DNA of 64,000 nucleotides from Ephydatia muelleri. Lineage: Eukaryota; Porifera; Demospongiae; Spongillida; Spongillidae. Below the pieces are notes generated by a model. It saw only the letters and a list, made by a program, of their open reading frames with translations. It made no database searches and was not told where the DNA came from. The stretch is taken from positions 6,461,445 through 6,525,444 of the forward strand of contig JABACO010000010.1 of assembly GCA_013339895.1 (NCBI GenBank). The letters are read 5' to 3'. Within the stretch, counting starts at the first letter, position 1; each line of letters starts with the position of its first letter. Position numbers and translations under genes: made by a program. Positions 48,647-63,500 of the stretch are shown here, in pieces.

Positions 48647-49646
48647 NNNNNNNNNNNNNNNNNNNNNNNNNNNNNNNNNNNNNNNNNNNNNNNNNNNNNN
48701 NNNNNNNNNNNNNNNNNNNNNNNNNNNNNNNNNNNNNNNNNNNNNNNNNNNNNNNNNNNNNNNNNNNNNNNNNNNNNNNNNNNNNNNNNNNNNNNNNNNN
48801 NNNNNNNNNNNNNNNNNNNNNNNNNNNNNNNNNNNNNNNNNNNNNNNNNNNNNNNNNNNNNNNNNNNNNNNNNNNNNNNNNNNNNNNNNNNNNNNNNNNN
48901 NNNNNNNNNNNNNNNNNNNNNNNNNNNNNNNNNNNNNNNNNNNNNNNNNNNNNNNNNNNNNNNNNNNNNNNNNNNNNNNNNNNNNNNNNNNNNNNNNNNN
49001 NNNNNNNNNNNNNNNNNNNNNNNNNNNNNNNNNNNNNNNNNNNNNNNNNNNNNNNNNNNNNNNNNNNNNNNNNNNNNNNNNNNNNNNNNNNNNNNNNNNN
49101 NNNNNNNNNNNNNNNNNNNNNNNNNNNNNNNNNNNNNNNNNNNNNNNNNNNNNNNNNNNNNNNNNNNNNNNNNNNNNNNNNNNNNNNNNNNNNNNNNNNN
49201 NNNNNNNNNNNNNNNNNNNNNNNNNNNNNNNNNNNNNNNNNNNNNNNNNNNNNNNNNNNNNNNNNNNNNNNNNNNNNNNNNNNNNNNNNNNNNNNNNNNN
49301 NNNNNNNNNNNNNNNNNNNNNNNNNNNNNNNNNNNNNNNNNNNNNNNNNNNNNNNNNNNNNNNNNNNNNNNNNNNNNNNNNNNNNNNNNNNNNNNNNNNN
49401 NNNNNNNNNNNNNNNNNNNNNNNNNNNNNNNNNNNNNNNNNNNNNNNNNNNNNNNNNNNNNNNNNNNNNNNNNNNNNNNNNNNNNNNNNNNNNNNNNNNN
49501 NNNNNNNNNNNNNNNNNNNNNNNNNNNNNNNNNNNNNNNNNNNNNNNNNNNNNNNNNNNNNNNNNNNNNNNNNNNNNNNNNNNNNNNNNNNNNNNNNNNN
49601 NNNNNNNNNNNNNNNNNNNNNNNNNNNNNNNNNNNNNNNNNNNNNN
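48647..49646. other. assembly gap (1000 N)
   Basis: Exactly 1000 unknown bases, i.e. a conventional filler of unknown true size. Order and orientation of the two sides depend on scaffolding. Confidence 0.99.
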
Positions 49647-51402
49647 GAACGGCCGGCTACGCTTGAAACATTAAATTTTTTGACTATGTGATCAATAACC
49701 TGCGAAATAATGATAGTATTAACTAGTATATTTAACTTTCCTTACGTCATACGATAGTTCTATATTGCGCGTACACGGTAGGTTCCTCGGTCACGTACAA
49801 AATTGCACGTTCGCGCGCGACGTTGCTCTCGAATTATCCCGTGCGCATACGAATAATCCTCCGGGACCGAGAAATCATTCGTATGAAATCGGTCCACTCA
49901 CGATTTCGAGAGCACATGGCGCGCAAAATTCGGAAGCACGCTCTTCCGGGTGATATTGCGTGCTGTCACGGGCCCGGAATCAAAGCCCTGAATTGCTGTG
50001 CATGCTCCGCTTTTGTGTTTACCTTTTTCGGCAATGCATCCCGGTGCCATCCTTAATTTGGAATATACAAAACAATTTCGAGGCGCTGTTAATTAAATAA
50101 TTGTATTCATCATGCCTATAACTTGTCCGCGACTGTGCCTCGACAGGAAACTGCATTGTCTTTGCGTATAGCTATTGTGTAGCCTTTCCTTATGCCAGAG
50201 ATGCCAATGACACACTTTATAAGCCAAGAAATTATATAGAAAAAAAGTGCACCTTGAAATCGAGGGCCATAGCGAAAACGCTAATGAGGTTGGTTTGAGA
50301 CGTCAGTGTACGACAACGGTATGAAATTGTCGGCCCAAACTCTACAGTATGGTTGCATATAAGACGGTCTGTTAGGCAACGTAATTAGCTTGGGAATCAA
50401 ACATAAGGCGGGAATTATGAAAGTTTTATATTCCCCAAAATTTCCCCGCGTCTTACGTAAACCCGGTGTTAAGCATGAATGTGCATTATCATAGAATTCA
50501 TGGGTTTATTTAAATATGACATACCACACCTAACGTTTACCACGATAGGGTATTATATTGCACTAAACATTTTCTAAGTAGGCATTGATTGCAAATATCA
50601 CATCACATATACATGCAATTCTGTCATGTGTACAGTCATAAACTTGGTAATGATTTCTAACTTTACATTTCTTATTCAACTTACTTGAGGAGTAGATATG
50701 CTCTTTGAAGAGCCCTATAGTGATAGTGATAACATATTATATACCACATCACATAATTGTAAATTAAGAACATTATGACATTAAAAATTCATTATTAAGT
50801 GAAATCCTCATGCATGAAAAGAATATGAAATGATTGAAGTAATATCTGCCTAATTAATTCGATTTTATGTCTGCAGTTAAGCCAAGTACAGAGCATGCAA
50901 GTCAAATACATTGCAATCACATGGCTCTGAACATCACACTGACATCAGTCCTTTAATTTAACTTCCATGCATACATACATGTACATGCATGTGTAAATAA
51001 AAATTGGGAGAAAATTGCCCCACGGATATATTATAAAATGTTATAAAAATGCATCGCGGGTGAATCGCTATAACTTCCCAACGGTTAACGCTATCGACTT
51101 CCTATTTTCAACACTTCATACTACACCATTTCACTACGGGGAAACTTATTTTGGGGCCTTGCACTAGTTCCTTGCTGATGCTACGAAGTCCGATACCCCA
51201 TGGGGTTCAAAACCGTCACATCTTCAGCTAGGAGAGTTTATATCGTTTCAAATTCCGTATGTACATACAGGGGTCCTGTTGCTATTGATGTGTTCAGTTC
51301 GTTAATTTTTACTCTATCCGTCACGGAGATACAGCTGTGCAAAGTTAATGCACATTTCCCGCTCGATTGCACCATTTTTGCATGCAACCCGTGTTCCATT
51401 CT
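49647..51402. other. unique sequence between gap and block copy 2
   Basis: The first ~400 bp are CpG-rich with an imperfect hairpin (GCTCTCGAATTATC near 49826 against CGATTTCGAGAGCAC near 49900), then AT-rich spacer. No gene recognised. It bears no resemblance to the FIH-like gene that precedes block copy 1. Confidence 0.5.
51011..51138. mobile_element. half copy of the 40.6 kb foldback MITE
   Basis: AAAATTGCCCCACGG...CTACACCATTTCACTA follows the left arm and loop of the 40601-40857 element with scattered substitutions, then stops where the second arm should begin. Confidence 0.88.
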
Positions 51403-51891
51403 CACGGTTGTATGCGGCTGGAAACTAGGTTTATAATTAGAATATTACGGTACCTGTCCAATAGATAGCTGAAAAACTCCTCATTAAAAATGCCTGTCTT
51501 TCAAAGCTCACAACACTTCAGTACAGCTGTAAACATATACATCCTTATATGATGAATACTACACAACGCTTCAGCCTCTTATTATAATGAACACGCATTC
51601 TATAAATTGCGCAGCAACTTAATGCGCAAGCAGTGTTTATATAGCCACGCGGCACTTTATTTGGAAGGGCGGGTACAAGATCCTATATTGCGCCCCTCCT
51701 GCACAAGGGTTGGAGGTAAGACTAGTCTTTTCGTAAGGCAAAGGCATGCCAAAAATAGAGTCGATGAACCGCTTCCGTCGACGAATTTTCTGTCTTCACT
51801 AAACACGCGAGTGTATCTTATGAATAATCGATGCGTGTTGTGGTCATTGTGTGAACACATGCACATAGGTTACAAGTACATGTACATCAGA

Positions 51892-54800
51892 ATGGACTAC
51901 CACATCAAGCAACTGCCGCTGCATTGCAGAGTATGTGGACACAGGGTGATAAAGAGGAAAAGCAAAAAGGAGATCTATGAATGCAAAGCATTTGCAGCTG
52001 ATCTGCAGCTTGCTTTTTCTATCAACACCCTTACTGATAACCCTCAAGTGCACCCTGAACACTTCTGCAAAAGCTGTCATCTTTCAATGACGAGAGGTAT
52101 CAGTGCCAGGGCAGAAGGAGTGCACCATAGATGTGCACTCACACCATTTGTATGGGCAGTGCATGCAAATGAAGGGTGTAAGGTACATGTATATGCTTTT
52201 ATGCAACATAATCAGTATACAGAATCATATCACAGGTGTGTGAGCATTTCAAAGTCAGTGCAAGAGGTCATGTCAGGAAGCATACAGTTGGCAGAGGTCG
52301 TCAATCAGAACTCACACCTAATATGTTCATTGCACATCTTTTGAAGATTGCCCCTCCTCCGATCTTCTCACATGAGCCCCACCCACCATTGGCAAGCCAA
52401 AACAGTTCCACTGTCCTGAATGAGTTGAAGTGTGTGGTCTGTTCAAACATTGTAACACAGCCCCTTGAACTGCCATGTCGTAAGCTGGCCTGTACCAGAT
52501 GTGTTGTGGAGCGGGTAGCAGCATCATCCCCAGTGTGTCCTTGCTGCTCAGAGGACAGCACCCTGGTACCCACAGGAATACGACCAGCACCTAATGCTAT
52601 TGTAATCTTGCTGAAGGATGTACTGGTCCAGTGTGCAGAGTGCCACAGAGATGTGAAGGCTGGTTGCTATGAAGAGCACGAGTGTACACCATCTCTTACT
52701 CTTGTGGAGGAAAGAGAAGCAGCGGCACTGCTGAAGAGGGCCATCTCCACTAGCCCTGATCAAGGCATAATACAACTGCCTACAGGAGGAACAGTTAAGT
52801 GTATTCAGTCTCACTTATGTTGTTATTTCATACTAAACCATACCTGTACATGTACCTTATAGCCAATGACATTCATGCATGTAACCAAAGCCCGACATCC
52901 GACCTCAGCTGCTTGTTCTAGAACAGTCAAAACAAGGTGTTCAGAGATGCAAACAGCAAGAAGCATTGTCAGTGGAGGGGAACCATCTGACCTAATGAAG
53001 AAGGAGGTGCTCACTCTGAGTGATGAAGAGAGAAAGTCTCTTTTGCAGAAGGCAGGCATCACAAACGTTGCAATTGACTCGGCTCAAGTATTGGCTATAA
53101 AAGCTGGCCTGGCTATTCCCTGGAACAAAATGAGACTGCTTAGACGGTAAAACATTGCATAAAATCTATCAAAATTACCTTTCCTTGTCCAGGTGGCTCA
53201 AAACATCAGGAGTTTCTCTAGCTGGGGAGGAGAGGATGCGCCACATCTGCAGACGCATCGTGGGTGATAACTTGAAAGGGGAGATGGCTCTGTTTTCATT
53301 TCCTCACACTTCCGGTGGTGAAGAGCTTAGGGGAGCTCCACTGGTTTATATTCCAGACCTGGTTCAAAAGGTTGTTGACCTATTGGAAGAGAATGAAAGG
53401 TTAGGAGGTCAAGACATAACCTTACACAATAATTTTAACCCAATGTAGGACAGGACGGCTTACCTGGCATGATGGGGTCATTCCTGTTAGTGAGATATGG
53501 CTAAAGCTTGGAGGGGACAAAGGAGGCGGCTCATTCAAGATGAACTTCCAAATAGTGAATGTTGCTGCGCCAAACTCTGTCCACAACACCTGCGTGTTTT
53601 GCTGCTTTGAAGCAGGTGACACAGTCACCAACCTCCACATAGCACTTGACCGCTATAAAGATCAAGTAACACACCTACAAGGAATGAAGTGGAGGTAGGA
53701 AAGTTAATATTAAATGATTAAAATGAGAATTACACAAACAGGCAATACACACTCAAGTTGTTCATGTGTGGAGACTATGAGTTCCTGACAAGAATGTATG
53801 GGCTGTCAGGAGCAAATGGTATGTGACTAAGTGGGTACAAGACATGAAGTGTACGAACATTGTACCCTTAGGATGCTACCCGTGTTTGTATTGTTTGGCT
53901 CACCATAAGAACTTGGTAACACCTCTCTCAGTTAGAGGACAAGCTCCACCAAGAACATTTGAAACTATCTGTGCTGATCATCAGCACTACATTGCTTCAG
54001 GCGTTGGCAAGAAGGAGGCACAACACTTCTATAACTGCATTACTGAACCTATTTTCAACATCCCCATTTCACAAGTAAGTATAGATAATTTGCCAAGAAC
54101 CGAACTGTTCTGTATGATAACGCACACATGCACATGCATGTGTGCACTCACATGCTAGGTTTGCCCACCTGGACTCCACATCACTTTGGGCATCTTTACC
54201 AAGATTTATGGGTTGCTTGAAGATCAGTGTCATACCTTTGACCTTGAGCTGGCTATGTATTCAAGAGAGGATGCCCACTCCAGCTTCTCCACATATAGCC
54301 AAGTGCTGCAAAAGCTTCGCATGTTACAAGCGGAGCTGGAGCTAGCTCATAAGTCATACGATGCCTTGCAGCAAATGGCAACATATGCGTCACTAGTTGT
54401 TGGGGAGAAAGATCCAGTCACTATGGATTTCTTTAAGCAATGTGAAGACAAAATGACATCTCTCAAACAACTAGTAAGCCATGCAGTTGATAATGAGTAT
54501 TGAAACATGCACCAATCACATGCACTAGGAAACAGAGGTAGCCAACTGCACTGCCACAGTGAAAAAAGGATTTTCAGTAAAAGATGGTCCCTTTGTTAAA
54601 GAGCTAGATTCTGCATTGCAGTCAATAGGAGTACACCGCCAGCAATACTTTGGAGGTGCCTTCATTGGCAACCATGTACACAAGGCTCTAAAGGTACTAA
54701 ATGTAACTTTAAAAGCAGTGATGATCATGCTTTTCACATTACAGCTATCTAACATCCAGACACTGTGCCAGTCATTGATTCAAACTGCACAGAACAGATT

Positions 54801-55287
54801 GCCCCACCGATCTACAGAGATACAACACCGGACAGAAATTCTGGTCAATACATTTTCATTGTTTGCTAGATGCCACAACATCTATGACCAGAATTTCATT
54901 AATGAGGCACAAACTTGCGCTCTAGGTGAGTTTCTACGAGTTCATGTGAACTCTGACTATACAATTGATTTCTCCAGAACAGGCAATCGGACAGTTCATG
55001 GGATTCTTTCGTAAATCCTTCCCAGAGGCAACAGTTCCCATAAAGATGCACATTCTGGAGGACCATGCTACTCCATGGGCAAATTCAACCCATGTTGGAT
55101 TTGGCCTCCTAGGGGAACAGGGGGCTGAGTCCATCATGCCAAGTTTACAAGACTTGGCTTGGCATATACAGCAGTTACTGACAAAGTAAAGCATCTGATG
55201 TGTATTGTAAAGGAACACTTGCTCAGTATAGCCCCACAAGTTGCAGCTGCCATCCCCCCACCACAGAAGAGGAAAAAAATTATTTAG
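51892..55287 (+). CDS. RAG1-like protein, copy 2
   Basis: Same eleven exons as copy 1, shifted by 36520 and then 36523 bp. Exon 5 here keeps EIWLKLGGDKGGGSF, so the TGA of copy 1 is absent. The last exon lacks one T near 55134 (GAGTCCATCATG against GAGTCCATTCATG), which shifts the frame just after the GEQGAES motif and removes the final ~50 residues. Elsewhere only a few substitutions are seen (for example Asp to Gly at GVGKKEAQ). The two lesions fall at different sites, so an intact allele probably existed recently. Confidence 0.8.
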
Positions 55288-55437
55288 ACCTCACCTCACA
55301 TACTTCTTCAAACTCTTGTGCTCTGTGCACATGATTCATAGAGGTGCCTTCATCATCATCAGTTAGGTCTGGTGCACGCACGGGCGGGGTATGCCATCAG
55401 GCAGTCGACAGCTAGCTGCAATTCTAAACCTTCAAAA

Positions 55438-55562
55438 GAAAGAGAGAGAGAGGAGAGGAGGAGAGAGAGAGAGGAGAGGAGAGATGAGATATTTTCGAGA
55501 GAGAGGGAGAGAGAGAGAGAGGGAGAGCGAGAGAGAGAGATGAGACGAGAGAGAGAGGAGAA
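55438..55562. repeat. (GA)n tract, copy 2, irregular
   Basis: Counterpart of 18917-18998 but interrupted by TGAGATATTTTCGAG and many G doublings. This may be consensus error or true divergence. Confidence 0.85.
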
Positions 55563-56441
55563 ATGATGCATGGTTTATATAAACATACCGTTTTTACCTT
55601 TCCATACGACCCTTCCTTTTGCCCCGATGAATAAGTATGCGCGGAATAGCCAACAAAAATGGCGATTTTAAAAGCTTAGAACACCACTTCAGAAAATTCG
55701 TCGACACACACCTTTGGTAGAAACAAGTACCGCTATCTAAATACCATAAAGGTATAGTTGTTTTTTAGCCCATCGGTGTGCACGAGAGCTACTAAAGTCT
55801 TCACAACGTATTTAGGTCAGTACGCACTGAAATAAGTATCTTACTTCAGGCCACAAAACTGACACTTTTTTTTGTGTGGTAAGGCCACGTGATTTGATGC
55901 CCTGAAAGGTCAGAGGTGTTTCTTAACCATAGTATGGCTTATAGGTGTTTATTGTCCTCAGTGTGCTCGGTGTATAGCGCATTCCAACGGGCATCGGTTG
56001 TCCGGTTCGTTGCTATGGGACGGCAAATAGATTTCAAAATTATTGGGCGGAGGGCCTAGTTTCCACGCGTTCAATGAGAGCAAACAGCCGTGCTCTACAA
56101 CCGCGCGGGTTTTGCCACATAAAACAACGATCGACAAAACAGCTCATTTTTGTCTTCTCGTTCGATTTAAACAACAAGCTTAACGATCCGATCGTCGGGA
56201 GTCTCGTTAGAAACAAGTCGCGTGTTTTTAATGACTTCATAGTCGGCGTCAAATCCCTATATGGAAGTTTCTAGCCGATTCACGTTTTCAGTGTATTTAC
56301 TAATAAAGGAAGTGTAATCTAACGCTGGCTGGTTTAATAGTTATCTTTTTGCTCTGCTCAAAAGGATTCATGATAAATTATGTGCACATAATGGCATCAG
56401 AACAGACATTATCTCTGTAACAGAGATTAACGTTACGCAGA

Positions 56442-56507
56442 ATGGAAGTAGCTCCGGGTTGGTCAGTCGCTGCTGCCGTGCTTCTTCTTGCCGGCCTAGT
56501 TATCTAG
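56442..56507 (+). other. 21-codon micro-ORF, copy 2
   Basis: Identical to 19877-19942. Confidence 0.25.
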
Positions 56508-56869
56508 TTAGTGTTGGGGAGGTGGAGTCAGGGACACGCCCCTCACGGCTGGGGGTGTGCCAGTTCTGCGAGGTCCCGAGCAGACCAACCCTGACTCTCA
56601 TCACGTTGTCAGGTAGCCAGTCAGACAACGGAGAAGAAAAAAAAAAAAAGGAATCTGCACGTGTTGGCTGCGAAGCTTCGCTCTGCAGTGCGCCAGCGCG
56701 AAGTCGTAGTCACGTGATCCTGCTAATCGTGCCGTCACGACTACGCCCTCCTTGTGGGGCGTGTATAAGGGGTGCTTCGTTAACCCAGTTTAACTACGTT
56801 AAACTGTATTAATTGTCACTGAGTAGGGTATCTGTAGTCATTAGTTGCTTCACTTCATTGAATGCTGCT

Positions 56870-57240
56870 TCACGAATCACAATAAGCCTCCATCAAATCA
56901 TTCACCTTCTCGGGTCTTGCACAAACCCTTCTGCATGCACAGGCTACCCACAGTATTTCCCTTGCTTTAAACAAACACATTTGCTCAAGTATTTGCTGCA
57001 TAATCATTACGTATTCATCTTCATTAGTTCCAGCCACAGTGATGGCATCGAGAAGGCATTGTGGATTGGGGATCCTTTCCAACACCCTCTCAATGACCTG
57101 TTGCCAGGTAGCAAGTGCATGTGCTACCAACCACTCATCAATCGAGGGTGGATAATTTTTCCACCTATCATCAAACTCGATCATAAAGTCATCAACCAAT
57201 GCCCATGCAGTGTACTCCAAGTTATGAGGATCATGGATGC
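56870..57240 (-). CDS. unidentified ORF fragment, copy 2 (open)
   Basis: Open minus frame YEGIHDPHNLEYTAWALVDD, FMIEFDDRWKNYPPSIDEWL, LATWQQVIERVLERIPNPQC, EDEYVMIMQQILEQMCLF, ACACRRVCARPEKVNDLMEA. A possible acceptor (TTAG before TATGAAGG) precedes it. The longer open frame here than in copy 1 suggests real coding history. No domain recognised. Confidence 0.4.
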
Positions 57241-57596
57241 CTTCATACTAAGTCATTCTCTTTGAGAATAAGTCATAAGACAGGGTGCACTAGCTATACA
57301 ATGAGCAACTCCACACGCATATCTGCATACGTTATAATTAATAAAGCTATTGCTTCAACTTATTTCCATTCTTTCGAGAAAGAAATGAGTATGATTGTAT
57401 ACTCATTTCTTTCTAAAATGGAATTTTTTGTGACATTAGTATCAATATTCTAGTAAACAAAACATTTCTCATGTTGAATCTGAAGATTATTGGAAGGATA
57501 CATGTTATTTGATCATTACCTGCTAAGAGTAAAACATCATGCTAGCATAACACTCCCTGAGCTGTTGTGCATCATAAACATTTGATCAAGTTGCAC

Positions 57597-60500
57597 TTAA
57601 ACTACCACACCATAAGCTGGACATGGCTCCAATTCTTCTCTAGTCCAATGGTGAACAGGTCTTATAGCCTTTTCATATGCAATGTTCTGTTCAAATTGCA
57701 TTACATCGTTTGCTGCCAGATCCTTATTCCCTTCATATGCACTGTTCTGATCAAGTTGGATGAGTTTTGTTTTGCTATACTTGGAAGCCACCTGATATGC
57801 ATTGTTCTGTTCAACAATGATACTTCCTATGTTTAAAAAGTGAACATTCCCTACTGCTACTCCTGCAGCATGACAATAAACTATTGTCGTACCTTTATGC
57901 TGACATCTGATGTACTTGCATGCACTTAAACAGATAGCACCCACAGCCATTGATATCATCAGCAGTGGCACCACCGATAGCTCCAATACTGAGTAATTAT
58001 GTGTGCATAACGAATTGGATTTGTTTGTAGTGTGTGCACAGACACTATGTATACTGTTAATGTGTGTGCATGTTCATAAATGTCATTGCTTACAAATGGA
58101 ATTTGTTTTGTTGTATTCAACGGAGTCAACAGGACTGGCAGTGATGGTCGCCACAGTAAGAATTCTTGTGACAACCATTGAAACCCTACAGATTTGAAAT
58201 ACTCATGAGTCAGTTACAGTTCACAAGCACAACAATCAGTGCTCCGTGCTTGTACTCATGGTAGTATAACTCAAATAACATAACTCTTGATTATTCCATG
58301 CATGAGGTGGCTATTTGCACAAAGTAATCTGTTTGGATGATCTTTGTATACCATTTGTGTACATGTAAAAATAAAGGAAGTGTAATCTAACACTGGCTGG
58401 TTGGTTATCTTTTCAACTGATACATTTGCTCTGCTCAAAGGAATGCAGCAGGATTCGTGATCAATATATGTGCACTCTGTTACATGTACAAAGATAATCC
58501 AAACAGATTACTTGTGCAAATAGCCACCTCATGCATATAGTAAGCAACTACATACATGTACACATGATATCGTAATAATGGTACCTGGACTCAAGGCACT
58601 CCCTTGTAAGGTCATCAAGCATTAATTCATAGCAATCACAATGTCCCATTTAACAGGAGTATGGTATTATTATTAATGTCTACAAATGCTCCATATCGTG
58701 TTTTGGCAAGTCTGTAGTGCATCCAGTCCATCACTTGGCAAGAACATGCAAATATTATCTCTACCAGTCAGATAGACAGCACTTCATTGTAATATTCCAC
58801 TTCAAACCATAAAACCATTAACACTTTTCATTGCATTTTGGCACATATCCAGCCTGATTCATTTTTCATTCCTAACCTGTCTTTGTCATTCCAATGTACG
58901 TAGCAGTGGCCACATTCCCATTCCCAGCACCATTGACAGCAAAGAATGTGAACTCAATCATGCTTCCATAGTCTATAACGATGAGATCCCGTCCTCCATT
59001 CACTAAAGAGTCATTAACGTCAAGTGACATGGTGCATACACTAGGGAATGTGCAGTCTGGATTGCTGGGGATATGTTTACATTCATATGTGCTTAAATTG
59101 CTGCACAAAATGTAATGGAGTATATCAGGTGAATAGTCAGTGACATCAAGAGAGAATGGAGCTCCCCAAAAGAACAGAATGTTGTGTTGGAAAAGGTACA
59201 AAGAAGTTATACGGAGCATCCAGAATACCTGAAAGTGAAATTGTACATGTACTGTTTAAAAAAATATTGTTATTAGATACTGTTAAACTGCAGTTATGGA
59301 TACATTGGGCAACAACACGATATGACTATGTTAAGAGGAAGGGATTAATATGACTAGACATGTCATTTAGTAGATATATAGCTGCACATCTACACATACA
59401 TTTCTCTTCAAGGGATTGTGGGTAGGAGCCATTCTGTGCTGGCCGTGACCAATGGCAAAGGTCCATCAACATCAGCCAACACCAGCCTTTCCACACTGGC
59501 TAGGTGAGCAGCCACTTGTGTAAAGACCTTCAATGGCTCTGGGCCCCAGGCTTGACACCTCTCCACTCTGCCATTGGTATGCCTTACCTGTCCGATTCTG
59601 CACACTTGGATCGTGCAATTTATTTATGTGAAAGTAGCCATTTGCTATATTACTAAATCTCGAATTATACACATGCAGAATAATTAGTACTACAAGTAAA
59701 TAAAAACATTCTCTAACGAGAAAGTTGGTGGGCATATAGGATTGACAATGTTGGTGTAAAAAGCACGGAAACAAGTGTGACAGAAATGTTACTGGAAAAT
59801 TGAAATAGGCCTATATTAGCACACTAACGTTATAACAGTACATGCCTGAGTAATGGGCTAAATATAGGCCTATTTCAATTTTCCAGTAACATTTCTGTCA
59901 CACTTGTTTCCGTGCTTTTTACACCAACATTGTCAATCCTATATGCCCACCAACTTTCTCGTTAGAGAATGTTTTTATTTACTTGTTTCATAAGTTTTTT
60001 TTTTCTCCGTGTCAAAGAACTTATAAACGCTTTGTTTTTACAATACGACTTTAATAATGAAAAGTAATAAATTAATGAACACATAATTAATTAAAAATGG
60101 TACGTATAATTGTTTTTAATATAATTAATTATTTTGCCGCCTCCTCGGCCTCTTCTCCCTCCTCTTCCTCTTCTCCCCCCCCCCCCCCCGCCTTGGGTAT
60201 GGCCATGCGGGTGGCGGGGGCAGAACTGGTACTGGCGGTGGGAGGGGCGCTGCTGGTGGTGGTGGTGGGACTAGCTCTGGGGGGGGGGGGGGGGGCAGCG
60301 CTGCTGTTGGCCATGGTGGTGGGGCTAGCGCTGGCGGGGGCAGCGATGGGGCTAGCGCTGGCGGGGGCAGCGCTGCTGCTGATGGTGGGGCTAGCGTTGG
60401 CGGGGGCAGCGCTGCTGCTGGTGGTGATGGCTAGCGCTGGCGGGGTCAGGCGCTGCTGCTGGTGGTGGGGCTAGCGCTGGCAGGGTAAGCGCTGCTGCTG

Positions 60501-63500
60501 GTGGTGGGCTAGCGTTGGCGGGGGCAGCGCTGCTGCTGGTGGTGGGGCTAGCACTGGTGGGGGGCAGCGCTGCCTGCTGGGTGGTGGGGCTAGCGCTGGC
60601 GGGGCAGCGCTGCTGCTGGTGGTGAGGCTAGCGCTGGCGGGGGCAGAAGTTGTGATGAAGAAGGATGTATGTGCTTCCTCGACCTCCTCTCCTTCAGAGT
60701 CATCAAAAAATTCTTTCCCGACTTCTTCAGCCATCTACGTGACAGACAGAGTATTGAACAACTTGTAAAAAATTTAGTATTTACCTTTGTATTTTTTTCA
60801 AGAGAGAAATGTGCTGTTCTACGGGTCGTTGGTTTATACCGGTCATGCACAGCCACGTTTTCTAGCTGTGCTATAATTCTATTGGTCTAATTTCATCCGT
60901 CTATTCACTGATTGGTCGCTTTTTCATGCATGCCATCACATACTGAGGGGAGGGGTGGAGTGTGTGAGCTCACTAGTGAGCTTGCGACACTCATTTGTAC
61001 ATTTCCATTTCAAAGGGCGCATGGTAACCTTATCCCTGTCCTTTATCTCCTCTGCCACTACACACCTACCATTGAGGTCTTACTGGAATGGCTCCATGCT
61101 GTTTTGTGTGAGTGTATGAATTATCAAAGAAGTAAGGCTCAGCCCCAGCAGTATGAAACCTATGCCCGACTAAAATATCACTCTCTTGCAACTTCTTGCA
61201 TTAACCTTACGGATAGTTTTTAGCAGGTGACCCTGCCTGTGATCTTCGTACACTTATTGCTTTAGCAAGTAATGCATCTGCACTATCTTACTTACTGCTG
61301 CACGGGCAGATCTTGTAACAACCTTTTGAGCTAGCAATGGATGGCTATTGCAAAAAGCATTGTTTACTTCACTGAGAAGTCTCACTATCCTTAAGAATTG
61401 CTTTTCAAGACTCAATCCATACTCTGCTAGTGTGCGAGAGTTGGGCTCAAACAGGGAGTAACTATATGGGAGGAAAGATAGTACTTTATTTTACCACACA
61501 TTATGCCTTATACATGTATCAAAACATTTCACCAATTGCGCATTACATGAAATTATTTCATTTTCATACAACTCAATTTTGGGTAACACTTCTGTACACA
61601 TGTATAGTGGACCTTTAAAACAACGTGACATGTACAAAGATTGACCTAACCCTTTACATGTACATGGGGGAACTTTACTTGTGGGAAGGCTTACTGTACA
61701 TCTGATAACAATTAAACACAGCTGCAGCAAAGGGTGGATGCGCATGACAGACTTGTACTATAAACACTGTGTCTAGTCCTTTCTTCAACATCAGATAACT
61801 AATATACAATAATGTACAGACACAGATGCATGCACAAATACCTTTTGTACAAACATTGACCTTTACATGTACAAGGAAACTGGGAAGCCTTACTGTACAT
61901 CTGATAATACGGTATGCAGGCATACAAGAAATGTGTTAAGTGTGCATGACAGGGAAGCCATGAGCCACGTGCAAAGCAGCCCTTAGATTTTAAATGCTAC
62001 ATACAGCATGCTATAACATACCTTTGGGTGGTAGTGGTAGTTCCCTTCCAATACCGACTCCTTCTAGCTGCCTTAATGGTAGCTGAATTGCCCTGTATAT
62101 CCGCCTTTTAGCAGCACGGTTCTCCTCGAGGCCCTCTCGATATCGCTGCCTTTTAGCAGCACGGTTCTCCTCGACGCCCCTCTTGATATCGCTGCCTTTT
62201 AGCAGCACGGTTCTCCTCGACGCCCTCTTGATATCGCTGCCTTTTAGCAGCACAGGTTCTCCTCGACGCCCTCTTGATATCGCTGTTTTTTAGCAGCACG
62301 ATTCTCCTCGACGTCCTCTGATATCGCTGCCTTTTAGCAGCACGCTTAGATACAGCATTTGCGTTGTAGGTGTCGCGTACAGAGGCCTTCTTCTTTTCAG
62401 GGTCGGCCTTGTAGCGCTCTCGGGCTTTAGCCTTGTTCTCTTGTGATAAATATCTTCTCGTTTTTGGAGGTATTCCGCTCGTTGCTTACATCTCTTCTTT
62501 CGATTACGCGAAGGCATTTTAAAAAAAAACAACTTCACTAACAAAAGTAAGTAATGACTAAACTGCAATAGGAACACCAGTGCAGGTTGGAGTGTATAAC
62601 ATTATTAAATACATCATTATTTAAAATTAATTCCTATATTATGCTTGCTACTTTTGGTAGATGTGATATGCATCTATATGACCTTAAGGGGCACCGTGCC
62701 GGTAAATTCTGAAGAGATTGGTACTATTCCCGTTCTTTAAAACCCTTCGTAGCTCGAGTTATACCTTCCTAAGGAAGACGACGACGACGACGACCAACAA
62801 TTTTTTGGGGCATGGGCCACGAGAAACAGGTTCTTTGTTTGTCTAGAAGCGCATAGTTTTATGAAATGAAACTAGCATCAAAACGTAGATCTTGGTGTTG
62901 TCGTTCGATTGCTGCAAAGAGATAAGTGATCCGTTTCTCCGTTGTCCCTCCCGACGCGATTTAAAAATTTTAATGACATTCATCATTCCTCAATCAATCC
63001 TATATTGAACCTGTTGACGCAGGTTCAGATCTACAGTATCTGTTGTATTATTGCATCAACTTTGCTATCAGTATAAATACATGGATTAAATGAAGTTGCA
63101 AACTTTCAAAGTTAAATCTCAGACTTGTACAATGTTCCGTGCATTTCTGTATGCAAGTGTTACATTTCTTTGGTGTATACTAGAAATTGTACAATATATG
63201 TGCTAGGGCCCCATTTTGCAGAAACAATCCCAATAATAATAATAATAGTTATTATTGTATTATAATACATATTACATTTCATCCCCCAAAACACGCAAGC
63301 AGAACAACTCTAAGGCTATTTGAGGGAGCCCCAGTGACCCTTGCCAGTTGCATCTTTGATGTTTCCCTTGTGGACAATTATGTTTGTGATTCTGTGGTAT
63401 AAATGTATTATTTATATGCCATTGATCTGTTAGCATGTGTGTGCAAGCTGTACGTTTCCTATTGGTTGGGAACTTTGGTAGACATATACAAGGTCTATGT

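Noticed and set aside
48494-49666. 390-codon ORF
   Set aside because: Nearly all of it is the N gap.
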